From Conidiobolus incongruus B7586 (Eukaryota; Entomophthoromycota; Entomophthoromycetes; Entomophthorales; Conidiobolaceae), in the NCBI GenBank assembly GCA_000697335.1, contig JNEM01010646.1:1-22621 (forward strand): a stretch of 22,621 nt of DNA, read 5' to 3'. Below are positions 19,066 to 22,621 of the stretch, in pieces. The notes below the pieces were generated by a model. It was not told the DNA's origin. It searched no databases and saw nothing but the letters and a program-made list of their open reading frames with translations. Made by a program: the position numbers and the translations under genes. Each line of letters begins with the position of its first letter. Positions within the stretch are counted from its first letter, which is position 1.

Positions 19066-21704
19066 TGAGGGGGATGTAATGAGGTAGTTGTTAAGTGTTG
19101 TAGGGGGTTACTTTATAGTGGTATTTGATCAGATAAAGTTGAGGTGAAGATCATCTCCTATTTACTATGATAGAAGGATCTAAGGGGTTTTGGAGTTTTA
19201 GCTTTAATTGTATAGATATAAGCTTGGTGTATTTGGTAGATTATGTACATAAACATTCTAAAGTCTAGGGGGATGTGGTGGCTTAAGATTTTAATTGTAG
19301 TAGTAGGGGGATTACTTAGGTGGTTTAGGTATTTTTGGGTTGCTTTTATCCAGATGTAGTGTAGCTTTAGATAATCTATATATCTGTGTTTTATAGTATC
19401 TTTATTTCTACAACCCCATGGGTAAAAGCTTAAGGGGTCTCCTTTAACCTTTTAAGTAAGGTTGAAAAAAACACCTGCTAGGATTCTCCAGGTAATGGAT
19501 TTAAATTTAGATAGGAGCTTAAAGTGGTAGGTAGATAACTATACTAGATCTACATTAGATAAGAAGATTTTCCTTCTAAAGTGTTTAATTTTTTAGGTTC
19601 CCAAGTTTAGTGGGCTAAAGTCTAGTTCTTCCCATCTTTTCCCTTTGAAGATAATAGAATAGTTGAAAGGGTTCACTTCTACAAAAGGGTTAGGTTATGT
19701 GACAATTGTTTTAAACAGTTTAAGGAAATTTTGATATGATTTCTAATATGGTGTTAAAGAGTTTTTCTTATAATTTCTCATGAGAGCACTTCTTATTTAA
19801 GTTGTGGCTGGGTCAAGTTTTACTCTTAGAGTTCTTGCTAAGATTAGTTTAGTTTAGTAAATCCAAGGAGGTAGTGCTTTGTCAAACAGTTTTGGTGCTT
19901 AGATAAGAAGGGTTTGGTTTAGTAGGATAATAGAATAAAGCTTTCTAAAATTTTATAAGCTAAGGCTTCTTTTAGATTAGTAATATTATAGGTTTTCCAA
20001 TTTGATTTTTAGTTTTCCTGGGTACTATATTAATTCCCTAATTAGTTTATCTAACTTATCCAGGAACAGTTTAGTGAATAGAATAATGTGAGCTTAGTAG
20101 ATAGGGATTGATAGTGCAAAAGTGTTGATTGCTTTAGCTCTTGTAATTAAGGATAGATTAGCAGCTCTGATCATACCTAATACTTTTGTAACTTTGTTCA
20201 TAATCATCTCCTCATTGGCTTATAATGCTACTCCCTGGTTATTCATCAAGATTCCCAAGTGTCTAACAGTTAGTTTGGGATGATCTTGGATGTTAGAAGG
20301 TTTGAAGTTAGGGTTACCTATTTTTAACCATTCAAATTTTTCTAAATTGAATTTAGCTCCTGTAGTGTTAGAGTATGCTTCCATAAGTTTTTTAAAGGGG
20401 ATGAGTTCTTCTTCTTTGTAGATTAAAGCAACAACATCATCAGCAAAAGCTAAGGTTTTAAGCCTTTAGCTATTTGGGGATAGAATTCCAATTAATAGTA
20501 GCTGTGTGAGGCTTAAGAAGATATCAAAGGCAATGTTAAAAAAGATTAGGGAGGCTAGATCACCTTGTCTTAAGCCTTGTTTGATTGTGATTATAGGGTA
20601 GGGTGTTTGGGTGGTGAGTATTTCAGCTTTTAGATTATTGCATAGGGAGTTTAGCTAGTTTTTGAATGGTAGGGGGTATTTGAGTTTGTCAATCAGAGTT
20701 TGTAGGTACTTCTATGTAACCCTGTCATATGCTTTTTCCTGATCTAGAAACATTGCCCAGCCTGAGAGGTTTTGGAGGTAGCCATTTTCAAGAATGTTTT
20801 TAAAAGTCCATATATTATCCTATATTGATCTTCCTTTAGTGAAACCAAATTGGGTTGTGTTTATTTTTTTGTGGATGAAGGTTTAGAGTCTTGAGTTGAT
20901 TATTCTAGATAGGAGTTTTGAGTCAGTATTTGAAAAGGTGATAGGTCTCCAATATTTAAGGTCACATCTATCCCCTTTATTCTTGTAGATTAGAATTAGG
21001 GATGAATGCCTTACACTTTCATAAGGGGCTCCTTTAAGGACTTTATTGAAGGTGATGGTTAGAGGGTGAGCTATTGTCTCCACTAGTGATTTGTATAGCT
21101 TATAGGGTATACCATCTGGGCCTGGTGCTTTGTTATTAAGAGATATTTTGATTGCTTTCTTAACTTCTTCAGAGGTGATTAGAGTCTCTAATGTTTTGAT
21201 TTCAGCTTTGTTTAGTATTCTATCAGGGAAAAATTTAAGGTATAGATTAAGCAGTTCATCTAATTTTTTTGTGTCAATTGGGTTCTCACCAAAGAGAGAT
21301 GAGTAGAATTCAGTGAGTTTGTTGTTTACATCAACTCTCTCTTTGGATATTTTTCCATTGGGTAGTTGAACTGAGTCAAAAGGATTTGATTTTTGTTTAC
21401 CCTTGATGTGAGTTTTCATAAAGCCTGGGATGGTCTCACCTTTTTGGGTCCATAATCTTTTGGTAGCAAGTATATTGATCTCTGTTCTTTTTTGGATCAG
21501 GTTATCCAGTCTTTTAACCACATTATGATAGCTTTCATTCCATCTTGTAGAGTATGAGGAAGGGGGGTGTGATCTTAAGTGATTAATTAGCTGGATGGTT
21601 TTACTCACTTCCACTATGGATTTTTTCTTTCTGTTCAGTTCAAATGTTATAGATTTCTTGACTATTTGGTTCTTGAAATCAGATATAGAGATGTTTCCTC
21701 TGGC
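19059..21704 (-). pseudogene. LINE ORF2, reverse transcriptase and C-terminal part (many stops)
   Basis: This continues the endonuclease frame after a single TAG at 21705-21707. The part to 20883 is open and holds the N-terminal reverse transcriptase motifs, such as NKAPGPDGIPYKLYK and YWRPITFSNTDSKLLSRII. Beyond it, in the same frame, come GFTKGRSI-DN, MFLDQEKAYDRVT, KQGLRQGDLASLIFFNIAF, the catalytic LAFADDVVALI (FADD at 20436-20447), and RHLGI. A degenerate Cys/His segment, WGCRNKDTIKHRYIDY (near 19420), lies where the zinc-knuckle remnant is expected. About 21 further in-frame stops fall here. Where the family position is clear they replace Trp (RVT-KYLQ, FKN-LNS, PIY-AHI) or plausibly Gln (SRL-TFI). 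No frameshift is needed: 20883 and 19059 are 1824 bases apart, 608 codons. Inactive in this copy. Confidence 0.88.
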
Positions 21705-22499
21705 CTATTCTTTAGCTAATTGGTTAGCCATTTCAAACCATCCAGGTCTATTGATGGTGGTGGGAAGGATTCTGGCTCGTTTGATTTGGGGGGAGGTGGT
21801 TGTAGGGATACAAATTCTACAGATTACAGTTTTGTGGTCTGAGAGTTCATTAGTTATGGTCAGCACTGTGTTTATGTAGTTGAACCAGTTGTTATTAATT
21901 AGAATTTTATCTATGGATGATGCAGTACCCATTCTAGTGTTGGGTCTAGTGAATCTTTCTATACTACCCTGGGGTAGTGTGTCGAATGAGTCTCTCCAGT
22001 TATTCAGGTCCATCCACTCTTTCACAGTCCTTGATATTGGGTCAGTGTAGAATTTTGGTGGGGATTTGTCTAAGTGGGGTTGTAGGATTAGGTTAAAATC
22101 ACCAAGAATGATGTTTGAATCTTTTGGAATCATGTTGAGTAGATTCTTTGTTTTGGTGTGTTTTTCATTTGACGATGAGGGTAGGTATACATTTGTTAAG
22201 ATGATTGTGGTTGAGCCATACAAGATTTGTACATTGGAAATCCTCCCTTCCTTGTCCAAAGTGGAGTGGGATAGAGTAGAGAGTTTCCCTGTTTTGATGA
22301 GCCATCCAGTTCTTCCACACCATATTGCGGAGTATAGGCCAATCCTATCTGAGGTTATTGATTGTTGGGGTTGGTTGACTTCTTGTAGAGCCACTATATC
22401 AGGTGAGGGGGTTAAGGCAGAGAGGTGGTGGTGGAGTTTAGGGATCCGGTCATCTCCAGCTAGACTTCTGCAGTTGATAGATGTTATGGTGATATTCAT
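21705..22499 (-). CDS. LINE ORF2, APE-type endonuclease domain (open, ends at TAG)
   Basis: A 264-codon open frame from ATG 22499. It carries the exonuclease-endonuclease-phosphatase signatures: INCRSL near the N terminus, catalytic Glu in ALQEVNQP (E40), ILGDFNLI (D134, N136), SSIDKIL (D197) and the C-terminal LSDHKTV (D221, H222). These are the metal and catalytic positions of APE-like LINE endonucleases, which nick target DNA to start target-primed reverse transcription. The TAG that ends it lies inside the ORF2 polyprotein frame, where the reverse transcriptase continues, so this is the front of one long product and not a separate gene. No other damage is visible in this domain, in contrast to the decayed 3' half. 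Confidence 0.9.
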   Translation of the reverse strand: MNITITSINCRSLAGDDRIPKLHHHLSALTPSPDIVALQEVNQPQQSITSDRIGLYSAIWCGRTGWLIKTGKLSTLSHSTLDKEGRISNVQILYGSTTIILTNVYLPSSSNEKHTKTKNLLNMIPKDSNIILGDFNLILQPHLDKSPPKFYTDPISRTVKEWMDLNNWRDSFDTLPQGSIERFTRPNTRMGTASSIDKILINNNWFNYINTVLTITNELSDHKTVICRICIPTTTSPQIKRARILPTTINRPGWFEMANQLAKE

Positions 22500-22509
22500 T
22501 AACTAATTA

Positions 22510-22621
22510 TTTAATTTAATGACTGGGGTTTGATTTGGGGTGATTATTGGATGTATTGATGGTTCGACCTTAGGTTAGGGTGGTCAATGTCCATCATGTT
22601 GGGATGTTGATATGTAGTATG
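22510..22621 (-). other. Probable end of LINE ORF1 and ORF1-ORF2 junction (partial)
   Basis: Upstream of ORF2 the minus strand is open from the window edge through a His/Asn/Pro-rich tail (QHPNMMDIDHPNLRSNHQYI) to TAA at about 22545, with another in-frame TAA near 22518. This is where ORF1 of a two-ORF LINE would end. No zinc knuckle or RNA-binding domain is within the window, so the ORF1 assignment is by position only. Confidence 0.4.

Larger units (their letters stand above)
18900..22621 (-). mobile_element. LINE (non-LTR retrotransposon), L1/Tad-like, partly decayed, runs off window
   Basis: On the minus strand the order is the end of a probable ORF1 (22621 to about 22510), ORF2 (22499-19059) with endonuclease, reverse transcriptase and a C-terminal zinc-knuckle-like remnant, then a 3' untranslated part. 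The exact 3' end is not defined. A triple TTATATG unit (19045-19065) overlaps the ORF2 stop, and about 195 bases separate that stop from the tRNA-Gly pseudogene. ORF2 stays in one frame throughout, interrupted by about 22 stops that are all TAA or TAG and crowd into the 3' half. An APE-type endonuclease and FADD reverse transcriptase place it among L1- or Tad-like clades; a phylogeny would be needed to say which. The 5' end is outside the window. Confidence 0.9.

Noticed and set aside
19059-21707. Stop-codon reassignment (TAA/TAG read as an amino acid) to explain the in-frame stops in the LINE
   Set aside because: The stops replace both Trp and Gln positions, the host genes end normally at TAA or TGA, and the stops cluster in the 3' half of a transposon.
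21595-22506. Plus-strand openings 21595-21879 and 22066-22506
   Set aside because: They are shadows of the LINE endonuclease and reverse transcriptase on the minus strand.
1-22621. CRISPR array, bacterial operon or organellar origin
   Set aside because: No spaced direct repeats were seen, and spliceosomal introns, a Pol III tRNA gene and fungal nuclear protein families are present.

Overview
The window looks like nuclear DNA of an AT-rich fungus. Spliceosomal introns are short (about 50-63 bases, GT...AG, with TTAG or ATAG acceptors). There is a Zn2Cys6 transcription factor of fungal type, a STRIPAK subunit, a NatC subunit, a mitochondrial ribosomal protein, a secreted protein with a Kex2-type site, and decayed transposons. 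A leucine tRNA with anticodon CAG argues for the standard reading of CUG. I cannot place the organism more closely.

Layout. Bases 1-296 are the end of a decayed mariner transposon cut by the window edge. After an AT-rich gap, three small host genes lie in tandem on the plus strand: a MOB4/phocein homologue (1948-2918, five exons), a probable mitochondrial ribosomal protein mS34 (3228-3721, three exons), and a damaged NAA38-like Sm gene (4172-4574). tRNA-Leu(CAG) follows at 4851-4933. A richer patch at 5230-5772 with two perfect hairpins may be an old solo LTR. The Zn2Cys6 factor is on the minus strand (7355-8380), with a TATA-like site and a cluster of CCAAT boxes behind it, then about 5 kb without a recognisable gene. 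A short secreted-protein gene (13950-14246, plus) converges on the remains of a serine peptidase of family S9 (oligopeptidase B-like), 14406-15426, minus. That remnant ends beside a nearly full-length decayed mariner (15533-16850). AT-rich DNA of unknown origin follows, then a tRNA-Gly pseudogene (18794-18864) and a LINE (about 18900 to beyond the right edge), both on the minus strand.

How it fits together. The host genes are unrelated housekeeping and regulatory functions and form no operon or obvious cluster. The unifying signal is mutational. In the LINE, ORF2 can be followed in one frame for 1147 codons with about 22 internal stops, all TAA or TAG and none TGA. They are rare in the 5' half and dense in the 3' half. 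The mariner and the tRNA-Gly pseudogene show similar changes. This suggests a CpA-to-TpA, RIP-like process graded along the LINE. I did not find a convincing wholly new system. The best leads are this gradient, the LINE lying next to a tRNA in the same orientation, and the small secreted protein.
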